Shown one piece after another: positions 46,205 to 56,831 of a stretch of 64,000 nucleotides of DNA. This DNA comes from Azospirillum baldaniorum (GTDB taxonomy: Bacteria; Pseudomonadota; Alphaproteobacteria; Azospirillales; Azospirillaceae), in the NCBI RefSeq assembly GCF_003119195.2, contig NZ_CP022253.1, positions 2,427,001 through 2,491,000 of the forward strand. Direction: 5' to 3'. Under the pieces are notes generated by a model. The model did not search any database. It was not told the DNA's origin and was given only the letters and a program-made list of their open reading frames with translations. The number at the start of each line of letters is the position of its first letter. Within the stretch, counting starts at the first letter, position 1. A program made the position numbers and the translations under genes.

Positions 46205-46494
46205 GCATCGTGGTCAAGATCGAAGAGAAGCTGTACCAGAACCGCTACATCGTGGACGAGAGCCGGCCGCACATCCAGATCCGCAACGACGCGGTCTGCA
46301 AGTCCTGCGAGTCCCAGGCCTGCACCGTCTGCTGCCCGGCGGCCTGCTACAGCAAGAACGAGACCGGCAGCGTGACGCTGGCCACCGACGGCTGCCTGGA
46401 ATGCGGCACCTGCCGCGTGGTCTGCCAGGACAAGGAAAATATTCAGTGGGACTACCCACGGGGCGGCTACGGCATCAGTTATAAGTTTGGTTGA
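46201..46494 (+). CDS. fixX: FixX, ferredoxin-like subunit
   Basis: 97 residues with clustered cysteines CKSCESQACTVCCPAACY and CLECGTCRVVCQ, and the conserved ending GGYGISYKFG. Fe-S partner of FixC in the FixABCX complex. ATG 46201 overlaps fixC. Confidence 0.97.
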   Translation: MSIVVKIEEKLYQNRYIVDESRPHIQIRNDAVCKSCESQACTVCCPAACYSKNETGSVTLATDGCLECGTCRVVCQDKENIQWDYPRGGYGISYKFG

Positions 46495-46567
46495 GGAACG
46501 CACCGGCGGTCCTACGGCCTTCGCCGCTGGCCTGCCGGTCGTCTCCCTCTCCTATCCGCCATGACTG

Positions 46568-46600
46568 AAACCCCTTCCCGCTCCGCGGGGAGGGGTTTTC
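46568..46600 (+). terminator. Rho-independent terminator of fixABCX
   Basis: Stem AAACCCCTTCCCGC (46568-46581) pairs with 46585-46598 with one mismatch, three-base loop, ending in TTTT. 74 bp after fixX. Confidence 0.85.
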
Positions 46601-46704
46601 TTCGTTGCTCCCATCCGAATTTTCAGCCCGCCCGACGGGTGCAGAAGGGACGAAGGCTGCACATATCCGTTGTATCGAGACCCGCGGAACGAGGGAGACG
46701 GAAC

Positions 46705-47004
46705 ATGCAGCTTCGTGTCTGCTTCGAGAACATGAAGTCGGTCAACGTCAACGACGCATCCATGATGCGGCATTATGCCGAAAGCTATCTCGCCGACTTC
46801 CGGCCAGAATGGGCAGGCTTCATCATGCTGCCGCACAACGAGACCCAGCGCGCCACGATGGAGCCGGCTTGGCAGATGCTGATCCGCAACGCCACGCCGG
46901 ACATGGAACGCCGTCTGCTGGAGTATGTCCGGGGCAATCCGATGGCCGCCTACCATGTGCACATCTACCGCCGCGATCATGGGAACGAGGTCAAGGTCCA
47001 CTGA
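46705..47004 (+). CDS. Small protein of unknown function
   Basis: 99 residues from ATG 46705, with GAGGGAGA upstream. No recognised domain. It has a compact alpha/beta look: [17 protein letters not shown] strand, [13 protein letters not shown] helix, then aromatic-rich and charged segments ending [16 protein letters not shown]. One cysteine, no signal peptide. It stands alone between two terminators, after fixABCX and before a chemoreceptor. Not obviously linked to nif. Confidence 0.75.
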   Translation: MQLRVCFENMKSVNVNDASMMRHYAESYLADFRPEWAGFIMLPHNETQRATMEPAWQMLIRNATPDMERRLLEYVRGNPMAAYHVHIYRRDHGNEVKVH

Positions 47005-47103
47005 CGCCCGAGGGGTTGGACACGGGGCACCGCCCGTAAACACCCACCGGCTGTTCGGACAGGACCCGGATCGCCCGGCCAGCTGTGCAGAGCAGAAGCA
47101 AGG

Positions 47104-47142
47104 AATCGCCGTTCGCGCCCATCCCGCGGACGGCGATTTTTT
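47104..47142 (+). terminator. Rho-independent terminator after the 99-aa gene
   Basis: AATCGCCGTTCGCG (47104-47117) pairs with 47125-47138 with one mismatch over a seven-base loop, followed by TTTTT within the stem end. It lies 100 bp after the small gene and before the chemoreceptor. Confidence 0.8.
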
Positions 47143-47233
47143 CGTTCCGTCCACGCCTGTCGCCTCCGAAGCCCGTCCCGTCGCACGACGATGGAAAAAG
47201 CGGGTGCCTGTCGAAATCCGCGGGAAGTTTGCA

Positions 47234-49225
47234 ATGCGCCTCTCCATCAAAATCCTTCTTCTTGTGGTCCTGAATCTTCTCGGCCTTCTGCTCGCCGTCA
47301 GTGACGTCGTCGGGCTGCGCGCGCTCAACATGGCGAACGCCGACCTGCGGTCGGTTCATGACGAACGCGTGCTGCCGCTGCGCAACCTGAAGATCATCTC
47401 GGACGCCTACGCCGTCTTCATCGTCGACGCCTCGCACAAGGCCCGCAACGGCAACTTCACCTGGGACGAAAGCCTGGCGTCGACCCGCAAGGCGAAGGAG
47501 GATATCCGGTCGCACTGGTCCGCCTATCTGGCCAACCCGCTCAACGCCGAGGAACAGGCCCTCGTCGACCAGATCAAGCCGGACATGGCCAAGGCCGATA
47601 TCCTGATCGAGCGGCTGATCGGCATCCTGTCGGACAAGGACGGCCGGGCGCTGGACGGCTTCGTCCGGAAGGAGCTGTATCAGACCATCGACCCCGTCAC
47701 CGACCGCATCGGCCTGCTGATCGACCTCCAGGTGCGCGTCGCCGGCGAGAATTACGAGGCGGCCCAGAAGACCCACGACATGGCCAGCACGACCGCCTGG
47801 ACGCTGCTGGCCGTCGGCATCGCCATGGTGCTGCTGGGCGTGATGGTGGTGGTCCGCCGCGTCGTCGGCCCGGTGGGGCGCCTGACCGCCGCGATGCGGC
47901 GTATCGCCGGTGGCGACTATGCCGAAGCCGTGCCGGGAAGCGGCGGGCACGACGAGATCGGAGCGATGGCCCGCGCGGTGGAGGTGTTCAAGGCCAACGG
48001 GCTGGAGAACCAGCGCATGCGCCAGGAGCAGGAACGCCAGCGCGAGCAGGCCGAGATCGCCAAGCGCGACGCGCTGGAGAACATGGCCCAGACGGTGGAG
48101 CGCGAAACCCGCAACGCCGTGGACCGGGTGGCCGAGCGCACCGGGCAGATGGAAGGCAACGCCGCCGCCATGGCCCGGTCGGCGGACGCCGTCGGGGCGA
48201 ACAGCCAGTCGGTGGCCGCCGCCGCGGAGCAGGCCCTGCGCAACGCCCAGACCGTCGCCGCCGCCTCGGAGGAACTGGCCGCCTCGATCCGCGAGATCGG
48301 CACCCAGGTGGCGCAGGCCAGCAGCATCACCCGAATCGCCGTGGAGAAGGGCGATCTGGCGCGCGGCACCATCCAGTCCCTGTCCAACGCCGTGCAGAAG
48401 ATCGGTGACGTCGCCCAGCTCATTCAGACGATCGCCAGCCAGACCAACCTTCTGGCGCTGAACGCCACCATCGAGGCGGCACGGGCCGGGGAAGCCGGCA
48501 AGGGCTTCGCCGTGGTGGCCAGCGAGGTGAAGAATCTGGCGAACCAGACCGCGCAGGCGACCGAGGACATCGCCACCCAGATCGGCGAGATCCAGGCCGC
48601 GACCGGCGGCGCCGTGGCTGCCGTCTCCACCATCACCGACAGCATCACCGAGGTCGATCAGGTTGCCGCCGCCATCGCCGCCGCGATGGAGGAACAGGCC
48701 GCCGCGACCCAGGAGATCAGCCGGAACGTCAACCAGACCGCCGACGCCGCGCGCGAGGTCTCCCGCCGCATCGCCGAGGTCTCCAGCGAGGCGCAGGCCA
48801 CCGGCGACCGCGCGTCCGACGTGCGCACCGTCGCCGACGACGTCTCGGGGAGCATCGACGAGCTGCGCGGCATCCTGGTCCGTGTCGTCCGCACCTCGAT
48901 GAGCGAAGTGGACCGCCGCCGCGAGGCCCGCTACGCGGTGGAACTGCCCGCCCGCGCCGACACCCCCGCCGGCAACCGGATCTGCCGCCTGCACAACCTG
49001 TCCTCCAGCGGCGCCGCGCTGCAGGTGTGGGACGGCGCCACGAACGGCGCGCGCGGCACGCTGCACATCGACGGCTTCGGCATGCCCCTGCCCTTCACCG
49101 TCGTGACGGTCGAGGCCCAGAGCTGCCACGTCCGTTTCGAGCTGCCGGACGAGGCGAAGGCCGGCTTCGAACAGCGCTTCAGCGCGCTGGTCCGTGACCG
49201 CGCCCTGCGGCCGATGGCCGCCTGA
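47234..49225 (+). CDS. Transmembrane chemoreceptor with 4HB sensor and C-terminal PilZ domain
   Basis: 663 residues. Membrane segment 1 about 4-26; periplasmic four-helix-bundle sensor about 30-185 ([20 protein letters not shown]); membrane segment 2 about 188-210; HAMP about 212-265; methyl-accepting signalling domain about 300-540 with [19 protein letters not shown]; PilZ domain about 565-660 ([16 protein letters not shown] and NLSSSGAAL), which should bind c-di-GMP. The layout is that of Azospirillum Tlp1-type receptors. Ligand unknown. ATG 47234 directly begins the membrane anchor. Confidence 0.95.
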   Translation: MRLSIKILLLVVLNLLGLLLAVSDVVGLRALNMANADLRSVHDERVLPLRNLKIISDAYAVFIVDASHKARNGNFTWDESLASTRKAKEDIRSHWSAYLANPLNAEEQALVDQIKPDMAKADILIERLIGILSDKDGRALDGFVRKELYQTIDPVTDRIGLLIDLQVRVAGENYEAAQKTHDMASTTAWTLLAVGIAMVLLGVMVVVRRVVGPVGRLTAAMRRIAGGDYAEAVPGSGGHDEIGAMARAVEVFKANGLENQRMRQEQERQREQAEIAKRDALENMAQTVERETRNAVDRVAERTGQMEGNAAAMARSADAVGANSQSVAAAAEQALRNAQTVAAASEELAASIREIGTQVAQASSITRIAVEKGDLARGTIQSLSNAVQKIGDVAQLIQTIASQTNLLALNATIEAARAGEAGKGFAVVASEVKNLANQTAQATEDIATQIGEIQAATGGAVAAVSTITDSITEVDQVAAAIAAAMEEQAAATQEISRNVNQTADAAREVSRRIAEVSSEAQATGDRASDVRTVADDVSGSIDELRGILVRVVRTSMSEVDRRREARYAVELPARADTPAGNRICRLHNLSSSGAALQVWDGATNGARGTLHIDGFGMPLPFTVVTVEAQSCHVRFELPDEAKAGFEQRFSALVRDRALRPMAA

Positions 49226-49235
49226 TCGACTGATG

Positions 49236-49289
49236 GGGATGGCGCCGGCTTAAAGCGAGCGGGAGTTCGCTTTAAGCCGGCGCCATCCC
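49236..49289. terminator. Perfect 23-bp inverted repeat between convergent genes, overlapping the kinase 3' end
   Basis: The arms 49236-49258 and 49267-49289 are exact reverse complements with an eight-base spacer. The right arm contains the last five codons and the stop of the minus-strand kinase, so the left arm is an inverted copy of a gene end. It probably works as a bidirectional terminator, although T-runs are absent. Confidence 0.7.
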
Positions 49290-52253
49290 ATGAATGTAGG
49301 CGGCGGCACGGCCAAGCTCATGGTCGGCGCGGGCGACCAGCCCGCCGATGCCGTCCAGCCGCCGGTCCACGCAGGCCAGCTCAATGGCGTCGCTCGCTGC
49401 GGCCAGATCGCGCGCGCCCACCGTGCGGGAGGACCCCGCCAGCTTGTGGGCGGCCTGACGCACGCTGTCCCAATCCTCCGCCGCGTGGGCGGCGACCAGA
49501 CGGTCGCGGCTGGCGCTGTTGGAGACGATAAACTCCTGCAGCAACTGCCCGACGAACTCCATATCCCCGTCGAACAGCGTCGCCAGCACGCCCACATCGA
49601 TGGGCGGCGCGTCGGGGCCGGAATCCGGCGCCGTAACGGGTGCGGTGAGAGCCGGCACCGGCTCGGGTCCCGGCGGGGACGGCAGGTGGCGGTCCAGCAG
49701 GCGGCGCAGCTGGCCGATCTCCACCGGCTTCGACACGGCGTCGTCCATCCCCGCAGACAGGCAGCGCTGGGCCTCCCCGGCCATGGCGTTGGCGGTGACC
49801 GCGATGATGGGCAGGCGCGGGCGCCCTTTCGCCGCCTCCTCGGCGCGGATCAGGCGGGTCAGCTCGAAGCCGTCCATCTCCGGCATCTGGCAATCGGTCA
49901 GCAGCAGCGCGTAATCGCCGTCGCGCCACAGGGCCAGCGCCTGGACGCCGTCCTCCGCCATGTCCACGGTATGGCCGAGCAGGGCGAGCTGCCGCTGGAT
50001 GACCTGCCGGTTGGTCGGATGGTCCTCGGCCACCAGGATGCGCGGCGGGGTTGCCGCGCCATCTTCCGCCAGGAAAGCTCCGGCCGGGCCGGGATGCCCC
50101 GCCTCGGCCTCGACCGCCGGTCCGCGGCCCGCGGCGGCCAGCACGGCGCGCACCAGATGACCGCGGCGCACCGGACGGGCCAGCCCGACCGCGTCGATCA
50201 GGGCGCCGCTCCCGCCCAGCAGCACCCGCCCGCGCGCCAGCCCCGGCGCCGCGGCGTCCAACGCCCGCACATCCGCCTCGGCGGTGGTGAGCACGACGTC
50301 GCAGGGCGTGCCGGGCGGCAGGGCCCGCATCCCCGCCGCCGCGTCCGGCGCGTCCAGCAGCACGGCACCGTCGGTGTTCAGGTAGCGGGCGAGGAACCGC
50401 CGCTCCTCCGCGTCGGCGGCCAGGAGCAGCACCGACAGCCCGGCCAGTGGCGGAGCCGCGACGCCCGCGGCGTCGCCGTCCGCGGCGAGATCGGCGGTGA
50501 AGGTGAACCAGAAGGTGGAGCCGCGGCCGGGCTCGCTCGTCACCCCGACCTCGCCGCCCATCAGCTCGGCGAGACGGCGGCAGATCGACAGCCCCAGACC
50601 GGTGCCGCCGAAGCGCCGGGTGGTCGAGGCTTCCGCCTGGGTGAAGGGGCGGAACAACTGGGCCTGCGCTTCCGGGGCGATGCCGATGCCGGTGTCGGTC
50701 ACGGTGATCCGGATGGTCGCCCGCCCCTCCTCGAAGCGCGCCAGTTCGGCGCGGATGCGCACCGAGCCGGAGGGGGTGAACTTCACGGCGTTGCCGGCGA
50801 TGTTGAACAGCACCTGCCGGATGCGCACCGAATCGCCCATGACCAGCGGCGGCAGGTCGGGATCGACGTAGGTGACCAGCGTCAGGTCCTTCTGCCGCGC
50901 CGCCGGGGCCCGCGTCTCGGCCACGCCCTCCACAACCGCGGACAGCGACACCGGGGCCTGCTCCAGATCCAGCCGTCCGGCCTCGATCTTCGAGAAGTCC
51001 AGGATGTCGTTGATGATGGTCAGCAGCGCCCCCGCCGAATCGCGCACGACGGAGACCAACTCCTGCTGCTCGGGAGTCAGCGGCGTGTATTCCAGCAGTT
51101 CCAGCATGCCCTGGACGCCGTTCATCGGGGTGCGGATCTCGTGGCTCATCGTCGCCAGGAACAGCGACTTGGCCTGGTTGGCCGCCTCCGCCTCCGCCCT
51201 TGCCGCCTCCGCCGCCTCGGTCGCGGCCACCAGTTCTCGGGTGCGGTCGGCCACCTGGTTTTCCAGGTTGCGGTTCAGCGCGGTCAGTTCCTCGTACAGA
51301 TGCACGTTGTCGAAGCCGACCGCGACCTTGGAGCAGAAGACCTCCAGCAGCCGCCGCTCGTCCTCCGTCAGGGGGTGCCGGTGGCTGATGTGGAACACCG
51401 TGTCGTGGTGCCGCGAGGTGGAGCGGAAGACCAGCAGGCTGCGCTCCCGCTCATACCGGTTCCGCCCGTCGGCCAGCGCCTGCGTCACCGCCTCCGCCGC
51501 CTCCGCCGGCAGGGCGGCGCGCACCGGCTTGCCCTCCGCCGCCGCGTGGATGCCGCCGGCCCCCAGCACCAGCGGGTCGCGCGCGGCACCGCCGGTTTCC
51601 TCCTCCGTCCAGCGGCTGCACAAGGCGATGCCGTCGCAGGGCGGGCAGATCTCGGCGATCTTCGACACCGCCCCGCGGACGAACTCCGCCATGGTCCGCT
51701 TGTCGAGCAGGGCGGAGGAAGCGTCCAGAATGCGCTCCAGCCCCTGGCGGTGGTCCTCGATGGCGGTGATGTCCTGATAGCCGCGCAGGGCGGCGACGAC
51801 CGAGGTGAACAGCTTCTGCGCCGTCAGCTCCGTCTTCGATTTGTAGTCGTTGATGTCGTAGTTCAGGATGACGTCGCGTTCCGGCGCCTGCCCCGGCTGG
51901 CCGGTGCGCAGGATGATGCGCACGCGCCGGTTGTTCAGCTCGCTGCGGATCATGCGCACCAGCCGCAGGCCGGCGTCGTCCGATTCCATGACGACGTCGA
52001 GAAGCACCACGGCGATGGCCGGGTTCTGCTCCAGCAGGCTGCGCGCCTCGGCCGCGGTGCCGGCGGACAGGAACTGCGCCGGGCGGCCTTCGAAGGTGAA
52101 GCCGCGCAGGACCATCTTGGTGGTCGCGTGGATCGCGGGATCGTCGTCGACGATCAGGATGATCCATGGATCGACGGGCTCCGGCGCCGTTTCCCTCGCC
52201 GTGTCGGCCTCGATACCCGGCTCGTCGTCGGCGAAAAGAAACTCGTCGCTCAT
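49272..52253 (-). CDS. Hybrid sensor histidine kinase with N-terminal receiver, DUF3369, two receivers and Hpt
   Basis: 993 residues, soluble. Order: receiver about 30-165 ([11 protein letters not shown], phospho-Asp in VVLLDVVM); DUF3369-like sensor about 170-330; coiled coil; HisKA about 365-435 ([15 protein letters not shown]); HATPase about 475-600 ([20 protein letters not shown]). A degenerate receiver without phospho-Asp follows (about 605-725), then an intact receiver about 735-855 ([23 protein letters not shown]) and a C-terminal Hpt about 890-985 ([13 protein letters not shown]). It is a full phosphorelay in one chain; target regulator not in the window. Confidence 0.95.
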   Translation of the reverse strand: MSDEFLFADDEPGIEADTARETAPEPVDPWIILIVDDDPAIHATTKMVLRGFTFEGRPAQFLSAGTAAEARSLLEQNPAIAVVLLDVVMESDDAGLRLVRMIRSELNNRRVRIILRTGQPGQAPERDVILNYDINDYKSKTELTAQKLFTSVVAALRGYQDITAIEDHRQGLERILDASSALLDKRTMAEFVRGAVSKIAEICPPCDGIALCSRWTEEETGGAARDPLVLGAGGIHAAAEGKPVRAALPAEAAEAVTQALADGRNRYERERSLLVFRSTSRHHDTVFHISHRHPLTEDERRLLEVFCSKVAVGFDNVHLYEELTALNRNLENQVADRTRELVAATEAAEAARAEAEAANQAKSLFLATMSHEIRTPMNGVQGMLELLEYTPLTPEQQELVSVVRDSAGALLTIINDILDFSKIEAGRLDLEQAPVSLSAVVEGVAETRAPAARQKDLTLVTYVDPDLPPLVMGDSVRIRQVLFNIAGNAVKFTPSGSVRIRAELARFEEGRATIRITVTDTGIGIAPEAQAQLFRPFTQAEASTTRRFGGTGLGLSICRRLAELMGGEVGVTSEPGRGSTFWFTFTADLAADGDAAGVAAPPLAGLSVLLLAADAEERRFLARYLNTDGAVLLDAPDAAAGMRALPPGTPCDVVLTTAEADVRALDAAAPGLARGRVLLGGSGALIDAVGLARPVRRGHLVRAVLAAAGRGPAVEAEAGHPGPAGAFLAEDGAATPPRILVAEDHPTNRQVIQRQLALLGHTVDMAEDGVQALALWRDGDYALLLTDCQMPEMDGFELTRLIRAEEAAKGRPRLPIIAVTANAMAGEAQRCLSAGMDDAVSKPVEIGQLRRLLDRHLPSPPGPEPVPALTAPVTAPDSGPDAPPIDVGVLATLFDGDMEFVGQLLQEFIVSNSASRDRLVAAHAAEDWDSVRQAAHKLAGSSRTVGARDLAAASDAIELACVDRRLDGIGGLVARADHELGRAAAYIHGMAPA

Positions 52254-52408
52254 CGAACTCCCTCCGCACCGCCGACAGCCTCCGGTCGCGGGAGGATATC
52301 ACAGGGCCGCCGCGCGTGAACATGCCCCTGCGGCCCGCCACAACTCTTCATCGGCAAGGCGCCGCGGGCGATGACAACCCCAAACTGCGCCCTGCCCCGC
52401 CTGTCCCG

Positions 52409-53131
52409 TTAGCCGCCGTGGTCACCGCCCCCGGCATCGGCGTTGCAGAAACGGCGCAACGCATCCAGGTCGGCGACGGACACCGTCCCGCCCTGCGTGT
52501 CCACCCCAACGCCGCGCAGCTTCGCCAGGGCGCGGGAGAAGGTTTCCGGCTGCATGCCGAGGCGCCGAGCGATCAGCGCCTTGTCGAAGGGCAGCGCGAA
52601 GCTGGTGGCGCCGCCCCCCTCCGGGCAGAAGCGCAGCAGGAAGCTGCCGACGCGCTGGGCGGTCGGCTGGACCTGCAACTGCTCGATCTGCTGGACGAGA
52701 TGGCGCAGCCGCACCGACAGCGACCCCAGCATGGCGAAGGCGATCTGCTCGTCCTCGCGCAGGCAGCGGGCGAAGCCCTCCGCCGTCAGGGTCATGACGC
52801 GCGAGTCGGCCACCGCCTCCGCGCAGACCGGGAACTTGCCGCTGGCGAACATGGCGGCCTCGGCGAAGGTCTCGCCGGGGGCGACGATGGTCACCACCGC
52901 CTCCGCCCCGTCGCGGGTCAGGCGGTAGAGCTTCACCCAGCCGTCCAGCAGCGCGAAGAAGCGGTCGGCGTCCTCGTCCTGAACGAACAGGGTGGTGCCG
53001 CGTGGCACCGTGCGCACCTGCGCGGTGCTGACGAGAAGTTCCAGCGACCGGTCGGGCAGGCGCCCGAACAGCGCGTTGGACCGCAACGTCGCGGCGTCCT
53101 GGGGCCGGAAGCCCGGCGGATCGTTCCTCAT
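52409..53131 (-). CDS. Crp/Fnr-family transcriptional regulator
   Basis: 240 residues. Cyclic-nucleotide-like beta-barrel about 20-135 (GTTLFVQDEDADRFFALLDGWVKLYRLT, GETFAEAAMF) and a C-terminal winged helix (LIARRLGMQPETFSRALAKL). The N-terminal cysteine cluster of FNR is absent, so it is not an oxygen-sensing FNR; the effector is unknown. It lies 155 bp upstream of the kinase gene on the same strand, with no evidence of a shared operon. Confidence 0.92.
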   Translation of the reverse strand: MRNDPPGFRPQDAATLRSNALFGRLPDRSLELLVSTAQVRTVPRGTTLFVQDEDADRFFALLDGWVKLYRLTRDGAEAVVTIVAPGETFAEAAMFASGKFPVCAEAVADSRVMTLTAEGFARCLREDEQIAFAMLGSLSVRLRHLVQQIEQLQVQPTAQRVGSFLLRFCPEGGGATSFALPFDKALIARRLGMQPETFSRALAKLRGVGVDTQGGTVSVADLDALRRFCNADAGGGDHGG

Positions 53132-53433
53132 GCCTTCCTCACCTCTTCACCCTCTCCCACAGCCCCGGTACGGGCATCCGGTCGGCAGGACCTTCCGCCA
53201 CACCGGCGATGATCGTTCCGCGCCGCCAGCAAGCCCCCGGACACGCCACGGTCCAGGACCCGCCGGGTCCAAACCGCCCGGGCACTGTCGCAGCATGCAC
53301 AAGGTTTGGGCAAGATGGGGATTCGCCGCAACGATGCGGATGCCTTTGGCGCTGGCATCGGAAGCCCGGAAACGAACCGGGGCGCCTCCTTGCGGAGGCG
53401 CCCCGGCCGATCTTCAGAGAGGCTGAAGACGGT
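53132..53433. other. Gap between the Crp/Fnr gene and the cold-shock gene
   Basis: 302 bp without a supported gene. It holds the cold-shock terminator at 53377-53406 and presumably the Crp/Fnr promoter nearer 53132. No other structure seen. Confidence 0.6.
53377..53406 (-). terminator. Terminator hairpin of the double cold-shock gene
   Basis: CCGGGGCGCCTCC (53377-53389) pairs perfectly over 13 bp with 53394-53406 around TTGC. It lies 27 bp beyond the minus-strand stop. The base run after it on the minus strand is only weakly T-rich. Confidence 0.72.
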
Positions 53434-54045
53434 TTAGCGGTACTCGACCTTGCCGGCCTCCGGACCCTTCTGGCCCTGGCGGACGGTCACGCGCACCTGA
53501 TCGCCTTCCTGGAGCGTCTGCATGCCGGAGCGACGCAGAACATTCACATGGACGAACACGTCCTTGCCACCGGTGCTCGGCGTGATGAAGCCGAAGCCCT
53601 TGTCGGCGTTGAACCACTTGACGGTGCCGTCGACCTCTTCGCCGCCGCCGGCGTCGTTGCCCCAGCCGCCGCGGTCGTAACCGCCGCCGCCGCCGCCGTA
53701 GCCGCCACGGTCATAACCGCCGCCGCCAAAGCCGCCGCCGGCGCCCGTGCGGGCCGGACGGGCCGGCGAGCGCGAGGCGGTGGACGTGTCCACGGATTGA
53801 ATGGAAGCAACCTGCGGACCCTTGGGGCCGCGGGCGAGGTCGCAAACGATGGTAGCGCCTTCGTCGAGCGCGTCATAGCCAGCGGCCTGAACCGCGGAGA
53901 CGTGCAGGAAGGCGTCGGGCGAACCGTCCTCGGGTGACACGAAGCCGAACCCCTTGGTGGGGTTGAACCACTTCACAGTGGCGGTGACGTTGGCCTTGGT
54001 GATCTCGGGAGCGCGGTAGCCCTGGCGGGGCGGGCGGTCGAACAT
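53434..54045 (-). CDS. Protein with two cold-shock domains
   Basis: 203 residues. Two cold-shock domains (about 15-80 and 135-200), each with RNP1 (KGFGFVSP, KGFGFITP) and RNP2 (AFLHVSA, VFVHVNV), are joined by a Gly/Tyr/Arg-rich linker (GGGYDRGGYGGGGGGYDRGG). Such double-CSD proteins are common in alphaproteobacteria and act as RNA chaperones. The linker may promote RNA binding or phase behaviour (inference). Confidence 0.93.
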   Translation of the reverse strand: MFDRPPRQGYRAPEITKANVTATVKWFNPTKGFGFVSPEDGSPDAFLHVSAVQAAGYDALDEGATIVCDLARGPKGPQVASIQSVDTSTASRSPARPARTGAGGGFGGGGYDRGGYGGGGGGYDRGGWGNDAGGGEEVDGTVKWFNADKGFGFITPSTGGKDVFVHVNVLRRSGMQTLQEGDQVRVTVRQGQKGPEAGKVEYR

Positions 54046-54396
54046 GTGTCTTCAAGCTCATAGAGGATGCCGAATTATCTTTGTCACAGGGTACGAGCCA
54101 TCCGTCAAGCACGCCAAAGGCCAGACGCCCTTTCCTGCGACATTCGGCCAGGGGGAAATCCGCCCGTTCGGAAGGGGTGCCGGTCCCGAAGACGTCCGGT
54201 GCTGCCCACGGCGGCCTCCGGGCGTCTTCCCCCGCCCCGGCCCTGGGAGGGGAGGAGTTTCTTTCGTCAATTGAACAGGTTAGGACATCTTCCACACGTT
54301 TCGTAAGAGGACGGGCCGCATACCGGGGCAGGCACCGCAAACGGCGCGCGCATACGTCTGTGACAAAATCCCGACATGGTTGTCCTCCGCCAAGGG
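54046..54396. other. Gap between cold-shock gene and recD2
   Basis: 351 bp without a supported gene. Leader and promoter of the cold-shock gene should lie here on the minus strand; long 5' leaders are usual for the family. No confident -35/-10 or hairpin was identified. Confidence 0.5.
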
Positions 54397-56595
54397 TCAT
54401 AGAGGCGCCAGCCATTCCCCCAGTTTCGTCCAGCGCCGCCGCCCCGGCGTTCCACGCACCGCCATGGCGAGCGCGCGGCGCTGGCCGAGCATGACCACCA
54501 GGCGCTTGCCTCGCGTCACGCCGGTATAAATCAGGTTGCGGTGGAGCATCGTGTAATGCTGGGTCACCACCGGAATGACGACCACCGGGTATTCGGAGCC
54601 TTGGCTCTTGTGAATCGTCGTCGCATAGGCCAGGACGACCTCGTCCAATTCTCCGAAGTCATAGGTCACCGGGCGGCCGTCGAAGGTGGCGGTCAGCACA
54701 CCTTCTTCGGCGTCGACGGCGGATACGATGCCGAGGTCGCCGTTGTAGACCTCCTTGTCATAGTTGTTCTCGACCTGCATGACCTTGTCGCCGGGACCGA
54801 AGGTCCAGCCGAATCGCTCGACTCGGGACTCGCCCGGCGGGTTCAGCACCCTCTGCAATTCGATGTTCAGCGAGCGCGCGCCCAGGCCCCCGCGGTTCAT
54901 CGGACAGAGGATCTGCACGTCGCGCACCGGGTCGGCGCCGAATCGGCGGGGAATGCGGTCGCGCACCATCTCGATCAGCTTCGCCACACCGGCCTCCGGA
55001 GTCGCCGCCTCGACGAAGTAGAAGTCGCTGTCCTCCCCTGTCTTCGGTATCTCCGGCATCTGGCCGGCGTTGATGCGGTGGGCGTTGACGATGATGCGGC
55101 TGGTCGCCGCCTGCCGGAAGATCTCGGTCAGCCGGACCACCGGCACCGCGCCGGAGCCGATCACGTCGCCCAGCACCTGCCCCGGCCCGACCGAGGGCAG
55201 CTGGTCCACGTCGCCGACCAGCAGCAGCGCCGCCCGCCCCGGGACGGCGCGCAGCAGCGCGTTCATCAGCGGCACGTCGACCATGCTGGTCTCGTCCACC
55301 ACCAGCAGGTCGCAGTCCAGCGGGTTGGTCTCGTCGCGCTTGAAGCCGCCGGCCTGCGGATCGGTCTCCAGCAGGCGGTGGATGGTCCGCGCCTCCAGGC
55401 CGGTGCTCTCGCTCAGCCGCTTGGCGGCACGGCCGGTGGGGGCGGCCAGCGCGATCGACACGCCCTTGGCCTTCAGCATGGTCAGGATGCTGTTCACCAG
55501 CGTCGTCTTGCCGACCCCCGGGCCGCCGGTGATGACCAGCAGCTTCGACGTCGCCGCTTGGCGCAGCGCCTCCCGCTGACCTTCGGCCAGCGTGATCCCG
55601 GCTTTCGCCTCGACCCAGGGAATAGCCTTCTCCGCGTCGATCTCCGGCCAGGGCACGGGACCGCCAGCCAGCCGACGCAGCCGCTCGGCAATGGCCTGCT
55701 CCGCCCGGTAGAGGCTGGCCAGGAACAGGCAGGGCTCCCCGCCCAGGCTGTCGGCGACCACCGCGCCGTCCTGCCGCTCCAGTTCCGCCGCGGTCTCCAG
55801 GATGGAGGCGTCAATCTCCAGCAGCTTCACGGCCAGCGGGATCAGCTCGGCCACCGGCACGCCGCAATGGCCCTGGTCGGTCGCCTCGGCCAGGGCATAG
55901 CCGATGCCGGCCCGCGCCCGGATCATCGCGGTCTTCTCGATGCCCAGCCTTGCGGCCACCGCGTCCGCCGTCTTGAAGCCGATGCCGCGGATGTCGCGGG
56001 CCAGCCGGTAGGGGTTCTCGGTGATCAGCCGGATGGCGTCCGGCCCGTAGGTCTTGAAGATGCGCACCGCCCGCGAGGTGCCGACCCCGTGGCTGTGCAG
56101 GAAGATCATGATCTCGCGGATCACCTTTTGGTCGGCCCAGCCGGCGATGATGCGCTGCGCCCGCTTCGGCCCGATGCCGGTGACCTGCCGCAGCCGGTCC
56201 GGCTCCTGCTCGATCACGTCGAACACCGCCTCGCCGAAGGCCTTGACCATCTTCTTGGCGTAGACCGGCCCGATGCCGCGGATCAGGCCGGAGCCGAGAT
56301 ACTTCTCGATGCCCTCCACCGTGGTCGGCGGGGTGGCGCGCAGGAAGTCGGCCTTGAACTGGAGTCCGTGGTTGCGGTCGTTCACCCAGACGCCGCTGGC
56401 CTGCACGAACTCCCCCGCGCCGATGGTGGCGGCGTGGCCGACCAGCGTGACGAGGTCGCGCTGCCCGCGCACCTTCAGCCGCAGCACGCAGAATCCCGTC
56501 TCCGGGCTGTGGAAGGTCACCCGCTCCACCAGCCCCGACAGCGGCTCCCGCGCGGGCGTGCCCGCCGCCGGGGGTGCATGGCCGGATATGCTCAT
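54397..56595 (-). CDS. recD2: RecD2-like ATP-dependent DNA helicase
   Basis: 732 residues. An N-terminal OB-like region and helix-hairpin-helix repeats (about 85-230, GSGLIRGIGPVYAKKMV, VTGIGPKRAQRII, IRGIGFKTADAVA) precede SF1B helicase motifs: Walker A GGPGVGKTT, DETSMVD, and a C-terminal UvrD-like block with TIHKSQGSEYPVV. It is the 5'-3' helicase acting without RecB/C. Start at 56595 gives MSISGHAPP; an ATG four codons upstream (56607) is equally possible. Confidence 0.93.
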   Translation of the reverse strand: MSISGHAPPAAGTPAREPLSGLVERVTFHSPETGFCVLRLKVRGQRDLVTLVGHAATIGAGEFVQASGVWVNDRNHGLQFKADFLRATPPTTVEGIEKYLGSGLIRGIGPVYAKKMVKAFGEAVFDVIEQEPDRLRQVTGIGPKRAQRIIAGWADQKVIREIMIFLHSHGVGTSRAVRIFKTYGPDAIRLITENPYRLARDIRGIGFKTADAVAARLGIEKTAMIRARAGIGYALAEATDQGHCGVPVAELIPLAVKLLEIDASILETAAELERQDGAVVADSLGGEPCLFLASLYRAEQAIAERLRRLAGGPVPWPEIDAEKAIPWVEAKAGITLAEGQREALRQAATSKLLVITGGPGVGKTTLVNSILTMLKAKGVSIALAAPTGRAAKRLSESTGLEARTIHRLLETDPQAGGFKRDETNPLDCDLLVVDETSMVDVPLMNALLRAVPGRAALLLVGDVDQLPSVGPGQVLGDVIGSGAVPVVRLTEIFRQAATSRIIVNAHRINAGQMPEIPKTGEDSDFYFVEAATPEAGVAKLIEMVRDRIPRRFGADPVRDVQILCPMNRGGLGARSLNIELQRVLNPPGESRVERFGWTFGPGDKVMQVENNYDKEVYNGDLGIVSAVDAEEGVLTATFDGRPVTYDFGELDEVVLAYATTIHKSQGSEYPVVVIPVVTQHYTMLHRNLIYTGVTRGKRLVVMLGQRRALAMAVRGTPGRRRWTKLGEWLAPL

Positions 56596-56831
56596 GCCAC
56601 CCAACATAGGTGCTGGCAGGCCTTTGGGGGAGTTCCCCGCGCAACCGCCGCAGCGCGGCAATTCGGGGGAAGACCGCGACGCCGCGAATGTGTACCTTGT
56701 CGCGCGAACCCCGCGCCGGACACCGGACCGAACGGACCGTGCCGGAGCGGGCTTGCGGTGAAAAAACGTCAGCCAAAGAACGACAAACCGAAAAACCGCG
56801 GTGTCTACGACTTCGGAAGGAAAGAGCAGCA

